Source: Chitinophagaceae bacterium UBA1930 (GTDB lineage Bacteria > Bacteroidota > Bacteroidia > Chitinophagales > Chitinophagaceae). From it: a stretch of DNA of 64,000 nt. Below the pieces are notes generated by a model that worked only from the letters and a program-made list of their open reading frames with translations, made no database searches and was not told the origin of the DNA. The DNA lies in contig DDFK01000002.1 in the NCBI GenBank assembly GCA_002337145.1, positions 372,001-436,000 of the forward strand, given 5' to 3'. Below, piece after piece: positions 16,058-25,348 of the stretch. Every line of letters starts with the position of its first letter. Positions within the stretch are counted from its first letter, which is position 1. Both the position numbers and the translations under genes were made by a program.

Positions 16058-18730
16058 TTATTGGCCAATACCGCCCATGTCCGTTCCGCCACCTTGGTCT
16101 GCTTTGGTGTTTTTGCGTTTAAACAACTGCACATCAAACTTACCGAAGCGGTAACTGAAATTCAGACGTACAATTTGCGGGTCCCTTCTACGTTGGGCAT
16201 CCTGTGTAAAGTACACGCTTTCAGAATAGGTCTTGTACAGTTGCGTACGGAAGATGTCGTTCACGCTTAGGTTCAGTGAACCGCTTTGTCCATTCTTCCA
16301 GGTCCAATCCTTGCGGATACCGAAATCAAAACTGTAACGTGGCAATACATATCCTTGTGCAGTAGGTTGGGCACCGCCGCCAAACATCATACCGCCACCT
16401 CCGCCGCCACGGCCACCTCCGCCACCGCCATTGTTTTGCGGCAATACTGTTTTGGCTTGGTAGTCGCCACTAAACTGTATGGATATGCCTTTGGCAATTT
16501 TGAAGCTATTGTTCATTTTGCCGAACCAGCTTACCAGCGAGTTGCTAATATCACTACCCGGTATGGTTGCATTGATTTTTGAGTTGAACAGGTTCACGTT
16601 CAATGTAAGGTCCCACCACTTGGTTACCGCTATCTTATTGGTCAGCTCCAGGCCATAAGAATAACTATTGTTGGCATTTAGGTAAGTATAGAAAAAGGCA
16701 CTGTCTCCTGTCAACTTGTTTACATCACGGTAAGTGTAACGTGTAATCAGATCGTTGGTATGCTTAAAGAAAAGGGTAGCCAAAAAGTTGGCTCCTTTTT
16801 TATAGGCATTGTTGTAGGATATTTCAAACGAGTTGGTAAACTCTGGTTTCAGCCCCGCATTACCGATACTGATGTTTTGCGGATCGGTGGTGTAATCGGC
16901 AAAAGGCATCAACTGGAAGAAGTTGGGCCTGTTTACCCTGCGTGAATAATTCAACTGGAAATCCTGTGTAGGCGTTATCTTATAAGTAATGAATGCACTT
17001 GGGAAGAGGCTCAACGGGTAGTTTACTTTAAAGGTGGTGGAATCTGCCCCTGAGCTTTTTAATAGTGTACCTGTGTAGTTGGAACTTTCGGCCCTAAGAC
17101 CCAATTGGTAGCTCCATTTTTTTATTTTGAAACTGTATGTTGCATAGGCAGCATATACCTGATCGTTGAATTTGTACTTGCTACTTGCCGCATTTGATTT
17201 TACAAATACGCTGCTTGAATTGTTGAACTGATACACATCGTTATCGTTCTTGAAATTCCTGATAGCTGCCCTTACACCCGCTTCTACTTTTGTGTTTTCG
17301 GTTATCGGGTTTTCATAATCGCTCTGCACGGTAAGAAACTTGTTGCTACCGTTTGCAAATGATTGCTGTATCAACGAAGGGTATTTTGGTGTACTAAAAG
17401 GATAGGTGTTTGAAGTAAGCAACGAGTTGTTGTCGTTGGTACTGGAGTTGTAATTGATGTCTCCAGAAATATTATGGCCACTTTTGGTGAAGTTGTGTTT
17501 GTAGCTTACTTGCGAACCAAAATTCCTGAAAATGCCTTCACTTGTTGTGGTTGCATTGGTTCTTGAACTGTAAAAAGGATTGGAATAAATAAATGAGTCA
17601 ACAGACTGTAACTGGTCGTTATCAAAAGAACCTTTGTTGTAGTTGGCAGAAAAAGACAAAGTGTTCCTGTTGTCAATCAAATAGTCTAGCCCACCACGAA
17701 AGAAACCAAAATAACCGGAGTTGGTAGAGTTGGTGTTCTGTTTGAACAAACTGGTAGTGGACAATAAATTCGTCCTATCTGTTATACCGGTTGATTTTGA
17801 TTTACGTTGGTTAAAGTTGCCACTTGCAAAAAAGTTCACTTTGTTTTGGCGAAGGTTTATATCACCACCAAGGTTTATCCTGCCACGGGTATCTACACCG
17901 GCCCTTACACCGCCATTGTATCCGGTTTTTTTGTTCTTCTTTAAAACAATGTTCAGGATGCCTGCATTGCCACCACTTGCATCAAATTTTGCGGATGGGT
18001 TGGTAATGATTTCCACCTTGTCAATAATGTCAGAAGGTATCTGGTCCAACGTCAGGGTAGTGGGTCTACCATCAACAAAAATTTGTGGGGTGGCATTACG
18101 CAATGTTACATTGCCATCAATATCCACGTTTAACGATGGAATGCTTTTCATGATTTCTGTAGCTGTTTGCCCGGTACTCACGATGTTCTTGTCCACATTA
18201 AAAATTTTGCGGTCAATACCCAACTCAAACAATTGCTTGGATGCGGATACGGTTACATTGCCTAGATCTTCGGCACTTGCTTCCAGCTTAATGTTGCCCA
18301 GGTCAACATCGGTCATATTGGCTGCCGCTTCCATACCGCCGCCAGCAGCACCGCCCTGTGGCATTTTTACGTCAAACTTCAAACCCTTGTCCAATGGTTT
18401 GTAACCAAGTGCAGACACTTTCATTTTAAAATTGCCAAAAATGGGCAAACCTTCTATGCTAAAGTCGCCATTGTTTGCACTGATTACTGTTTTCAGTACC
18501 ACTTCCTTCATCTTTTTTGTTGCGGTGTCAAACTTGTTGCCATATAGCACCGCCGTGGCACCTTCAATACCCTTGCCTGTTTTGCTATCCACAAACTTTC
18601 CGTAAAAATGACCAATTGTTGCGTTTTGGCCACCGCGGCCACCACCGTTTCTTGCACCGCCACTACCATATTGTGCAAACGTTGCAGTACATATTAATAT
18701 GGCGGCTGCTAATAGAAAATGTTTTTTCAT
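16058..18730 (-). CDS. Large outer-membrane beta-barrel protein (TonB-receptor-like, OMP_b-brl_3 type)
   Basis: An 890-residue outer-membrane protein. A signal peptide (MKKHFLLAAAILICTATFAQ) fixes the ATG at 18730; the frame runs 102 nt further upstream without a sensible start. A Gly-rich linker leads to a carboxypeptidase-regulatory-like fold (FVDSKTGKGIEGATAVLYG). Next is a plug-like domain with DGRPTTLTLDQIPSDIIDKV and EIITNPSAKFDASGGNAGIL, then a long barrel. No clear TonB box is seen. Near residue 770 a poly-Gly/Arg insert (GGGGGGRGGGGGGMMFGGG) interrupts the barrel, probably an exposed loop. It probably imports or exports a peptide or other ligand; the substrate is unknown. The gene is monocistronic with its own terminator. 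Confidence 0.85.
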   Translation of the reverse strand: MKKHFLLAAAILICTATFAQYGSGGARNGGGRGGQNATIGHFYGKFVDSKTGKGIEGATAVLYGNKFDTATKKMKEVVLKTVISANNGDFSIEGLPIFGNFKMKVSALGYKPLDKGLKFDVKMPQGGAAGGGMEAAANMTDVDLGNIKLEASAEDLGNVTVSASKQLFELGIDRKIFNVDKNIVSTGQTATEIMKSIPSLNVDIDGNVTLRNATPQIFVDGRPTTLTLDQIPSDIIDKVEIITNPSAKFDASGGNAGILNIVLKKNKKTGYNGGVRAGVDTRGRINLGGDINLRQNKVNFFASGNFNQRKSKSTGITDRTNLLSTTSLFKQNTNSTNSGYFGFFRGGLDYLIDNRNTLSFSANYNKGSFDNDQLQSVDSFIYSNPFYSSRTNATTTSEGIFRNFGSQVSYKHNFTKSGHNISGDINYNSSTNDNNSLLTSNTYPFSTPKYPSLIQQSFANGSNKFLTVQSDYENPITENTKVEAGVRAAIRNFKNDNDVYQFNNSSSVFVKSNAASSKYKFNDQVYAAYATYSFKIKKWSYQLGLRAESSNYTGTLLKSSGADSTTFKVNYPLSLFPSAFITYKITPTQDFQLNYSRRVNRPNFFQLMPFADYTTDPQNISIGNAGLKPEFTNSFEISYNNAYKKGANFLATLFFKHTNDLITRYTYRDVNKLTGDSAFFYTYLNANNSYSYGLELTNKIAVTKWWDLTLNVNLFNSKINATIPGSDISNSLVSWFGKMNNSFKIAKGISIQFSGDYQAKTVLPQNNGGGGGGRGGGGGGMMFGGGAQPTAQGYVLPRYSFDFGIRKDWTWKNGQSGSLNLSVNDIFRTQLYKTYSESVYFTQDAQRRRDPQIVRLNFSYRFGKFDVQLFKRKNTKADQGGGTDMGGIGQ

Positions 18731-18881
18731 GTTATATAGGTTGATATTTTTCTTTGGCAAAATTGTGCAATTCATGCAGATGTGCGGTTTTATATATGTA
18801 CAAGCGGTATTATGACAATTGTAATTGGGCAAAGTTGCGATATGTTTACGGTGAACATTCTTTCATGCAAGGCGAACTTGC

Positions 18882-19481
18882 TTAAAGCAGGGTAATCAAT
18901 ATTTGAACCAGTCCAATGATAAACCCTAAAACTGCCCCTAGTACTCCCACAAAACGGAACTCTTTAAACATGATTGCACGTAAGGTCTCTTCGAGTTTGT
19001 CCGATGAAAAACTGCTAACCTTGTCCATCACGATCCGTTCAAGATCCAGTTCGGATTGAAGCCTGTTTATATAGCTGTTCATGATTTGCGGAAACAGGAT
19101 TTCCAGTTCGGCAGTAAAAACAGCCTTTAGTTGGGCAATGGTCTTGTCGCCGATTAACATGCCGATCATGGGCATTTCCTGGGCAAGCTTTATGCGAAGA
19201 AAATGGTCAATATGCCCATCTATCATTGGCATGAGCTGCTTTACGTTTTCCGGATCGGTCACTTTTTTCTCAATGTCCTTAAAAGATAAAAGCTCCTGGC
19301 TTACCAGTTTACCCAGCTTTTCGGCAAACTGTTGCTGTTTTTTGGGAAAGATTCCTTGAAAAGTGATGCCCAAAACTTTTTTTGGCTGCCGGGGATGAAA
19401 AAGCATTTTTAGTGCAACCCAGTTCGTAAACCACCCAATAAAAGCAGAAATAATGGGAATAAGCAGTAACCGGTAATCCAT
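18882..19481 (-). CDS. DUF445-family membrane protein
   Basis: A 199-residue protein with one membrane helix at each end. The N terminus reads IPIISAFIGWFTNWVALKML followed by FHPRQPKKVLG, the hallmark of DUF445 (YheB/YjiN-like). The centre is helical and amphipathic, and the C terminus is hydrophobic (VLGAVLGFIIGLVQILITLL). The function of this family is unknown. The ATG at 19481 is preferred to the TTG at 19490. The gene lies just downstream of the tRNA-His terminator on the same strand. Confidence 0.85.
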   Translation of the reverse strand: MDYRLLLIPIISAFIGWFTNWVALKMLFHPRQPKKVLGITFQGIFPKKQQQFAEKLGKLVSQELLSFKDIEKKVTDPENVKQLMPMIDGHIDHFLRIKLAQEMPMIGMLIGDKTIAQLKAVFTAELEILFPQIMNSYINRLQSELDLERIVMDKVSSFSSDKLEETLRAIMFKEFRFVGVLGAVLGFIIGLVQILITLL

Positions 19482-19493
19482 AAAGTACAATTA

Positions 19494-19533
19494 AAAGAAA
19501 AACCTTGTAAACATCATCAGCTTACAAGGTTTT
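19494..19533 (-). terminator. Intrinsic terminator of tRNA-His
   Basis: On the minus strand, AAAACCTTGTAA pairs with TTACAAGGTTTT, closing an 11-nt loop, and is followed by TCTTTT. It lies 10 nt beyond the 3' end of the tRNA. Confidence 0.8.
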
Positions 19534-19542
19534 GGTATTAAG

Positions 19543-19617
19543 GGAGAACGAGGGGTCTCGAACCCCCGACCTACAGTGCCACAAACTGTCGCTCTAACCG
19601 ACTGAGCTACGTCCTCC
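19543..19617 (-). tRNA. tRNA-His (anticodon GTG)
   Basis: The minus strand folds as a complete cloverleaf. The anticodon loop is TTGTGGC between ACAGT and ACTGT, giving GTG for histidine. The D arm starts TAGCTCAGT, and the T arm is GGGGG-TTCGAGA-CCCCT. Placing T8-A9 correctly leaves an extra 5' G (G-1) opposite discriminator C73, the identity pair of histidine tRNAs, so it is encoded here. The CCA end is not encoded. Confidence 0.97.
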
Positions 19618-19760
19618 GTTTGATTTTGGACGGCAAAAATAGCCGAAATATCCATTCGGCAAAAATGAAAATTTAATTTATTGTCCTACCTTCCAAAAAA
19701 CAGCTTTTTAAAACCTTTGTTAATAGGCTGATGCACATGGGGAATAATATCAAATTCCAG

Positions 19761-19768
19761 TACATTTG
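19761..19768 (+). promoter_or_regulatory. TAnnTTTG element just upstream of the S41 protease
   Basis: TACATTTG is an exact match to the Bacteroidota -7 consensus and ends 9 nt before the ATG at 19778. No TTTG is found at the proper -33 distance. If used, the leader would be only a few bases long. Confidence 0.3.
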
Positions 19769-19777
19769 GTATTCACG

Positions 19778-21928
19778 ATGAAAAAATTGATACAGTTTAT
19801 GAAGAGTAGAAAAGGTCTATTGGTGCTGGCTGCATTTGCATTCGGCGGATTGTTTTTTGCATTTAGGAACAGCTCATCTTTCGGCGATGGCAATTCGCTC
19901 GAACAACGTAAGAAATTGTTGGCTGCCATCGGTTCGTTATTGGAGCAGCAGCATTATAGCCCCAAACTGATTAATGATGCGTTTTCTAAACAAGTATTCA
20001 AGAAATACCTGGAAGAATTGGATGGTGACAAGATTGTATTCCTTCAGTCGGATATAAACGACTTCAAGAAATACGAAACATCCATAGATGATGAAATACA
20101 TGGTGCAGAAATAAAGTTTGCACCTGCTGTGAGCCTTGTTTATGAAAAAAGGATGGCAGAAGACCTGGCTGTTTATAAAGATGTTTTATCACACCCCTTT
20201 GATTTCACTGTAAACGAAGACATGACAAAGGATGGCGATAAGATTGGCTATCCTTCCAATGAAGCCGAAAGGAACGACAGGATCAGGAAGAAAGCAAAAT
20301 TCCTGACGCTGGAACGTTATTCTGACATGATTGATCTGCGTGAGAAAACCAGCAAGGATTCTGTTCAAAAAACAGATGCACAATTGGAAAGCGATGCAAG
20401 GGCCAAAGTGCTTAAAGTGATTGAGAAGTATTACGACAGGATGAAGAACACGTATAAGGAGGATGACCGTTTCAGTACTTTTATCAATGTTATTACCAAC
20501 CAGATGGACCCTCATACAGACTATTTTCCACCTGTGGAGAAACGTATTTTTGATGAGCAGATGAGCGGACGCTTTTTTGGTATTGGAGCACAGTTGCAGG
20601 AAGCGGATGGCGTAATAAAAATAGCAAGTGTTGTGGCTGGCTATCCGGCTTGGCGTAGTGGCGAGATTGTTCAAAACGACATTATTGTAAAAGTGGGTCA
20701 GGGCAAAGAAGAGCCTGTGGACATTACCGGTTATGCCGTAGAAGATGCTGTAAAGTTGATAAGGGGAAATAAGGGAACAGAAGTAAGATTGACCATAAAG
20801 AAACAGGATGGCACCACAAAAGTGGTATCGTTGATGCGTGACGAAATTGTGCAGGACGAAAGTTTTGCAAGAAGTGCAATTGTGCAGGACGGCAAGAATA
20901 AGATTGGATATATTTTTCTGCCCGATTTTTATGCAAACTTCGAAGATGCAAGTGGGGCAAGATGTTCAGAAGATGTGGCGAAAGAAGTAATTAAATTGAA
21001 GAGCGAAAAAGTGGATGGAATTGTGTTGGATTTAAGGAACAATGGCGGCGGCTCTTTGTATGAAGTTGTACAAATGGTTGGTCTGTTTGTGAACCAAGGT
21101 CCTGTAGTACAGGTAAAGGGTAGGGAAGGTGATCCACAGGTTTTGAGCGACAATAACAAATCTGTTTTGTATGATGGGCCATTGGCAGTAATGGTGAATG
21201 AGTTCAGTGCATCTGCATCGGAAATTTTTGCTGCTGCCATACAGGATTATAAACGTGGTATCATTATCGGCAGCTCCTCAACCTATGGTAAGGGCACGGT
21301 GCAAAAGAACGTGTCTTTTGGTAAGCCCATCGATTTTACCAGTGGCAGAACGGAGTTAGGTGCAGTGAAACTGACTTTCCAGAAATTCTATAGAATCAAT
21401 GGCGGTTCAACGCAGTTGAAAGGCGTAACGCCCGATGTTGTTTTGCCGGATAGCTATGAATATTTGAAGATCCGTGAAAAGGACAATCCAGTGGCACTTC
21501 CTTGGGACGAGGTGAAAAAAGCCAGCTATCAAACTTCAAGCGATGACTTTGGTTACAGCAATGCAATAAAGCATGCCAACGATAAAATTAATAGCAACTC
21601 AACACTTGGCTTAATTAAGAGCAATGCAGCATGGCTGGCCCAGAACAATGAAAAACCCGTGAGCTTGAACCTGATGAGGTACCGGGATGAGCAAAAAGCC
21701 ATCAAGACAACCGTTACACAAAACAATAGCCTGATAAAGCTTAAGGATGAAATGAATGTGTATGCATTAAGCGAGGATAAGGATAAATTTTACAACAATC
21801 AGGATAAAGCCAAAGGGGAACGTTATCAGGCCTGGTTGAAACTGTTGAAGACCGACCTATACATTAGTGAAACAGCAGGAATTGTAAGTGATATGATCAC
21901 CACGAAAAACAATACCGTAAAGAAATAG
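19778..21928 (+). CDS. C-terminal processing peptidase (tail-specific protease), family S41
   Basis: A 716-residue Prc/Tsp-type protease. A membrane anchor or signal segment (GLLVLAAFAFGGLFFAF) sits near residues 13-30. An N-terminal helical domain runs to about residue 240, followed by a PDZ domain (FFGIGAQLQEADGVIKIASV). The S41 catalytic core has Ser479 in EFSASASEIFAAA and a Lys near residue 505 in TYGKGTVQ, with GIVLDLRNNGGGS before it. A C-terminal helical extension completes the Tsp layout. It cleaves periplasmic proteins from their C terminus and is often linked to envelope quality control. The frame also opens at a TTG 12 nt upstream, but the ATG at 19778 is better. It is transcribed alone, ending at a terminator. 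Confidence 0.93.
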   Translation: MKKLIQFMKSRKGLLVLAAFAFGGLFFAFRNSSSFGDGNSLEQRKKLLAAIGSLLEQQHYSPKLINDAFSKQVFKKYLEELDGDKIVFLQSDINDFKKYETSIDDEIHGAEIKFAPAVSLVYEKRMAEDLAVYKDVLSHPFDFTVNEDMTKDGDKIGYPSNEAERNDRIRKKAKFLTLERYSDMIDLREKTSKDSVQKTDAQLESDARAKVLKVIEKYYDRMKNTYKEDDRFSTFINVITNQMDPHTDYFPPVEKRIFDEQMSGRFFGIGAQLQEADGVIKIASVVAGYPAWRSGEIVQNDIIVKVGQGKEEPVDITGYAVEDAVKLIRGNKGTEVRLTIKKQDGTTKVVSLMRDEIVQDESFARSAIVQDGKNKIGYIFLPDFYANFEDASGARCSEDVAKEVIKLKSEKVDGIVLDLRNNGGGSLYEVVQMVGLFVNQGPVVQVKGREGDPQVLSDNNKSVLYDGPLAVMVNEFSASASEIFAAAIQDYKRGIIIGSSSTYGKGTVQKNVSFGKPIDFTSGRTELGAVKLTFQKFYRINGGSTQLKGVTPDVVLPDSYEYLKIREKDNPVALPWDEVKKASYQTSSDDFGYSNAIKHANDKINSNSTLGLIKSNAAWLAQNNEKPVSLNLMRYRDEQKAIKTTVTQNNSLIKLKDEMNVYALSEDKDKFYNNQDKAKGERYQAWLKLLKTDLYISETAGIVSDMITTKNNTVKK

Positions 21929-21946
21929 TAGCATTGTATTTTCTAA

Positions 21947-21987
21947 AAGAGGTCGATAGGGAAATTGCCCTATTGACCTCTTGTTTT
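21947..21987 (+). terminator. Intrinsic terminator of the S41 protease gene
   Basis: AAGAGGTCGATAGGG pairs with CCCTATTGACCTCTT (15 bp with one G-U) and is followed by GTTTT. It separates the protease from the polysaccharide locus. Confidence 0.85.
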
Positions 21988-21991
21988 ATGT

Positions 21992-22047
21992 ATCCACATT
22001 GTGTGGATTACTACTAGGCCCCTACAGTTGGCTTTGGGTTAATTTTG
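21992..22047 (+). promoter_or_regulatory. Leader elements of the polysaccharide locus
   Basis: ATCCACA-TTG-TGTGGAT at 21992-22008 is a perfect 7-bp inverted repeat, and TAATTTTG at 22040-22047 matches the -7 consensus TAnnTTTG. A correctly spaced -33 element was not found. Together they are the best candidates for control of the long downstream gene cluster, about 60 nt before the first gene. Confidence 0.35.
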
Positions 22048-22109
22048 ATACACTACTTATTAACCCGTCATCTTCTATGTATACTTATATACTAAGTAAT
22101 TACAAATCA

Positions 22110-22865
22110 ATGAGGTTTGTGATTGTACTCTTTATGCTTGCAACAATATTCACCTCTTGTTCAAATTCGAAGAAGTTAGGGTATCATATTGAAGGGATGT
22201 CGGATTCTTTGACTACTTCTCTCCCCGAACTAAAAGCCCCTCAATCCGTAATACAAGTTGATGACATTCTGGAGATAAAAATTTTGGGTGCCAACCCTGA
22301 AACTGCCAACGATTTTAATACAAAAGGAGGGAGTTACGCAGGGGCCAGTACATCTGCAGTTAATTATTTAGTGGATCTGAATGGTGAAATCGAAATCTAT
22401 AAAATTGGTAAGGTGAAAGTGGCTGGGCTTACAAAAGAGGCATTGAAAGAAAAACTTATAACTGCCATCTCCAAATATTTGAAAGAGGCGAATGTTGTGA
22501 TACGGTTCATCAATTTTAGGTTTACCATGCTTGGTGATATCAGGTCACCAGGAATATTTACCATTCCGAATGAAAAAATCTCGATCATTGACGCGGTGGC
22601 TATGGCAGGCGATTTTGCCCCTTCGGCCAGGAGGAATAAGGTGAGGATCATCAGGGACAGTAGTGGCTTTAGAGAAACGGGCGTAATTAATTTCACACAA
22701 AAAACACTTTTCACGTCGCCTTACTACTATTTACGTCGTAATGATATCATCATTGTTGAGAAAGAAAATAAAGGGCAGCCAAATCAGGTTATGGCTACTG
22801 TATCCACGATTGTTGGTATAGTTACCAGCGTTATCACACTCTTTTATCTTGTCGGAAAAAAATAA
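22110..22865 (+). CDS. Polysaccharide export lipoprotein (Wza-like)
   Basis: A 251-residue outer-membrane polysaccharide export protein. The ATG at 22110 gives a short lipoprotein signal, MRFVIVLFMLATIFTSC, with Cys17 lipidated; ATGs at 22077 and earlier frames lack that property. A polysaccharide-export domain follows (VDDILEIKILGANPETANDF, YLVDLNGEIEIYKIGKVKV), then an SLBB-like region (RFTMLGDIRSPGIFTIPNEK, SIIDAVAMAGDFAPSARRN). It ends in a hydrophobic helix (TIVGIVTSVITLFYLV), which would be the outer-membrane-spanning helix of the Wza channel. It is the first gene of the locus and sits 23 nt before its usual partner, the Wzc-like kinase. Confidence 0.9.
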   Translation: MRFVIVLFMLATIFTSCSNSKKLGYHIEGMSDSLTTSLPELKAPQSVIQVDDILEIKILGANPETANDFNTKGGSYAGASTSAVNYLVDLNGEIEIYKIGKVKVAGLTKEALKEKLITAISKYLKEANVVIRFINFRFTMLGDIRSPGIFTIPNEKISIIDAVAMAGDFAPSARRNKVRIIRDSSGFRETGVINFTQKTLFTSPYYYLRRNDIIIVEKENKGQPNQVMATVSTIVGIVTSVITLFYLVGKK

Positions 22866-22888
22866 ATTAATATACCACCCACTTACAG

Positions 22889-25285
22889 ATGAGCTATCCA
22901 CAAGGCAGTCAGGAACAAAATTATTCACCGCAACAACAGCAAAATACAAACAGCCAGTTTGATATTAAGAAGCTGTTGTTTAAGCTTATCGGTTTTCTGC
23001 CATGGGTTGTGATATGTCTTGCTATAAGCATTTTTGCAGCCAATCTTTATATTCGATATACGCCAAAGCTATACAGGTTGGCAGCAACCATGTTGATTAA
23101 AGATGAGGATCAGTCAGAATATAAGAGCCTTAAAGAATTGAACATCATTCCTGGTAACCTTGATGTCAATAACCAGATCAATATATTGAAATCCTACAAC
23201 CTGTCTGAACGGGTGGTTGATTCATTGAAGCTTAATATCAAGATAAAGCAGGAAGGCCGCGTTACTACTTCTGAATTGTATGGCAAACTGCAGCCTGTTA
23301 CAATCAAATTGGTGGAAGAATCCCCAGAAGCAACACCTTGCAGTTACCACTTGCAGCTTTCACGTGAAAATTTCACTATTTCCGGCATCGGTGGCAACAG
23401 GAAATTTACTTATGGCGATACAGTTGAAGTAAGCTATGGAAAGGTGATTATTGAACGCAACCCAACAATAAAAATAGAATCCAAAGGATACCAATTACTG
23501 TTTGAAAACAAGAAGGCTGTTGCGGCTGGCATTCAACAAGGTATTTCAATTATCCGTGTAGTTGACGGCGGTGGCATTATTGAGATAGCTGTGAACGATG
23601 AAGTGCCGGAAAGAGGCATCAATGTGCTCAATAAACTTATGGATGTTTACAATATAGCTGGCTTGGATGACAAGAATATTGTTGCAAATAAAACCATCAA
23701 GTTCTTGAATGATAAACTTGTAAACATTACTGCTGAATTGGATAGCCTGGAAAGGGTTGCAGAAGCTTTCAAGGTAAAAGACAAAGTACCGGATTTTACA
23801 CAGGCCGGTAATGCTTTTTTTGGGGAATACAATACAGTAGATCAAAATAAGAAAACGCTACAGGTACAGATATACTTACTGGGTCTTTTGGAAGCCTATA
23901 TCAATGATTTTAAAAACACCTCCAACCTTATCCCGGTTTCTTTTGGTCAAGATGAATCGGTAATCTTAAAATTCATTTTGGAAAATAATGAATTGGTTTC
24001 ACAGAAACAAAAAATGGAATTGATCAGCACTTCCAATGACCCACATATAGAAAAGATCAATGACAATATAGCACAGGTTAGAAGAAACCTCCTTACTGCA
24101 ATCCGTAACACAAAGACCACTTACCTAGCCAGAATGCAGGCACTTGAAAGCAGTTACAGTTTGTTGGAAACAAAAATACAAAGCCTACCCTCTAAGCAAC
24201 GGCTTACCATGAAACTGGAACGGGATATAGAGGTAAAGAAAAAAATGTATGTCGACCTATTGGAAAAGAAAGAGAATACCGAACTTTCCTTGGCTTCTAA
24301 TATCAACAATACACGTGTTATTGATAAAGCCACTGACTTTGGCGTGATAAGTCCTAAAATTGGTCAAATACGCAGTATGTCAATAATGCTGGGTATCCTT
24401 ATTCCCGTATTGATTATTCTACTTAAAGACTTTTTCAATACGAAAATACAGGACAGAAAAGAAATAGAATCCCAGACACAAATACCAATCTTAGGCGAGC
24501 TCTCTTACGAAAAAGACAAAAAGAATATTGTAATAGAAAACAAGAGCCGTAGCCCTATTGCGGAACAGTTCAGGTTAATCAGGACAAACCTGCAATACAT
24601 GGTGCCTGATAAGCCTCTTAAATCAATCCTGGTTTCTTCATTCATGAGTGGCGAAGGCAAAAGCTTTGTGTCATTGAACCTAGCGAGCAGTCTTTCTATT
24701 ACCGGGGCAAAAACAATCATCCTGGAGTTTGACCTGCGTAAACCTAAATTGAGTAAATACCTGAACCTGACAAATGATATTGGGCTTTCAAATTTCATTA
24801 TCAAGGACATGCCTTATGAAGATATCATTCAACCAATACCAGATAGGGAAAATATTTTTGTTATCAGTTCCGGCCCCATTCCTCCAAACCCGGCGGAACT
24901 GTTATTGAGTAAGCGTACGGTAATGTTGTTTGAATACTTGAAAGAGAATTTTGATTACATCATCATCGATACTGCACCGGTTGGTTTGGTAACAGATGCT
25001 TTGCTACTGGAAAAATTCATCGACTTAAGCATATTTATTATTAGGCATAAATATTCTTTTAAAGCGGTGGTTCCATTTATAGATAAGTTATACCGTGAGA
25101 AGAAGTTCAGGAATATGGGTATCATTGTTAATGGAATCAAGAGTGATGCTGGTGGCTATGGCTACGGTTATGGTTACGGCTATGGCTACGGTTATGGTTA
25201 CGGCTATGGCTATGGTTATGGCTATTATGTTCAGGAAAAGAAAAAGGGTTTTTTCGAAAGGTTTTTTTCAGGATTTAAGAAATAA
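22889..25285 (+). CDS. Wzc-like polysaccharide co-polymerase with BY-kinase domain and Gly-Tyr tail
   Basis: A 798-residue inner-membrane protein. TM1 is about residues 32-55 and TM2 about 497-516, flanking a large periplasmic Wzz-type coiled-coil domain. The cytoplasmic C terminus is a bacterial tyrosine kinase: SGEGKS (Walker A, near 586), IILEFDLRKP (Walker A', with Glu in place of the first Asp) and YIIIDTAPVGLVTDA (Walker B). The tail (residues about 755-780) is 12 Gly-Tyr repeats plus one Tyr, followed by VQEKKKGFFERFF. In the family, phosphorylation cycles of a C-terminal tyrosine cluster control chain assembly and export with Wza. The regular repeat is far denser than the usual cluster. 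Confidence 0.93.
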   Translation: MSYPQGSQEQNYSPQQQQNTNSQFDIKKLLFKLIGFLPWVVICLAISIFAANLYIRYTPKLYRLAATMLIKDEDQSEYKSLKELNIIPGNLDVNNQINILKSYNLSERVVDSLKLNIKIKQEGRVTTSELYGKLQPVTIKLVEESPEATPCSYHLQLSRENFTISGIGGNRKFTYGDTVEVSYGKVIIERNPTIKIESKGYQLLFENKKAVAAGIQQGISIIRVVDGGGIIEIAVNDEVPERGINVLNKLMDVYNIAGLDDKNIVANKTIKFLNDKLVNITAELDSLERVAEAFKVKDKVPDFTQAGNAFFGEYNTVDQNKKTLQVQIYLLGLLEAYINDFKNTSNLIPVSFGQDESVILKFILENNELVSQKQKMELISTSNDPHIEKINDNIAQVRRNLLTAIRNTKTTYLARMQALESSYSLLETKIQSLPSKQRLTMKLERDIEVKKKMYVDLLEKKENTELSLASNINNTRVIDKATDFGVISPKIGQIRSMSIMLGILIPVLIILLKDFFNTKIQDRKEIESQTQIPILGELSYEKDKKNIVIENKSRSPIAEQFRLIRTNLQYMVPDKPLKSILVSSFMSGEGKSFVSLNLASSLSITGAKTIILEFDLRKPKLSKYLNLTNDIGLSNFIIKDMPYEDIIQPIPDRENIFVISSGPIPPNPAELLLSKRTVMLFEYLKENFDYIIIDTAPVGLVTDALLLEKFIDLSIFIIRHKYSFKAVVPFIDKLYREKKFRNMGIIVNGIKSDAGGYGYGYGYGYGYGYGYGYGYGYGYYVQEKKKGFFERFFSGFKK
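25154..25228 (+). repeat. 24-bp tandem repeat encoding the Gly-Tyr tail
   Basis: A 24-bp unit (GGCTATGGCTACGGTTATGG + TTAC) is present twice without change (25154-25177, 25178-25201) and a third time in degenerate form (25202-25225). It is built from smaller GGYTAY hexamers. It encodes the tyrosine-rich tail of the Wzc-like kinase and could change in length by slippage without breaking the frame. Confidence 0.9.
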
Positions 25286-25348
25286 GTGAAATAAGAAATC
25301 GTTTACAAGTAAACTTTCTAATACTTGCACATTATTGGTGTGAGTTAG

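Noticed and set aside
17721..18404. Long open frame on the plus strand opposite the outer-membrane barrel gene (about 227 codons)
   Set aside because: It lies wholly antisense to a well-supported gene, and its product is low in typical protein features. It is a shadow of the barrel's codon use.
18731..18832. 34-codon N-terminal extension of the outer-membrane barrel protein
   Set aside because: It contains several Cys and no signal sequence; the signal peptide starts at the ATG at 18730.
25154..25228. Tandem repeat considered as a possible CRISPR or structural repeat array
   Set aside because: The units are contiguous, without spacers, and lie in frame within the Wzc-like gene, so they are coding.
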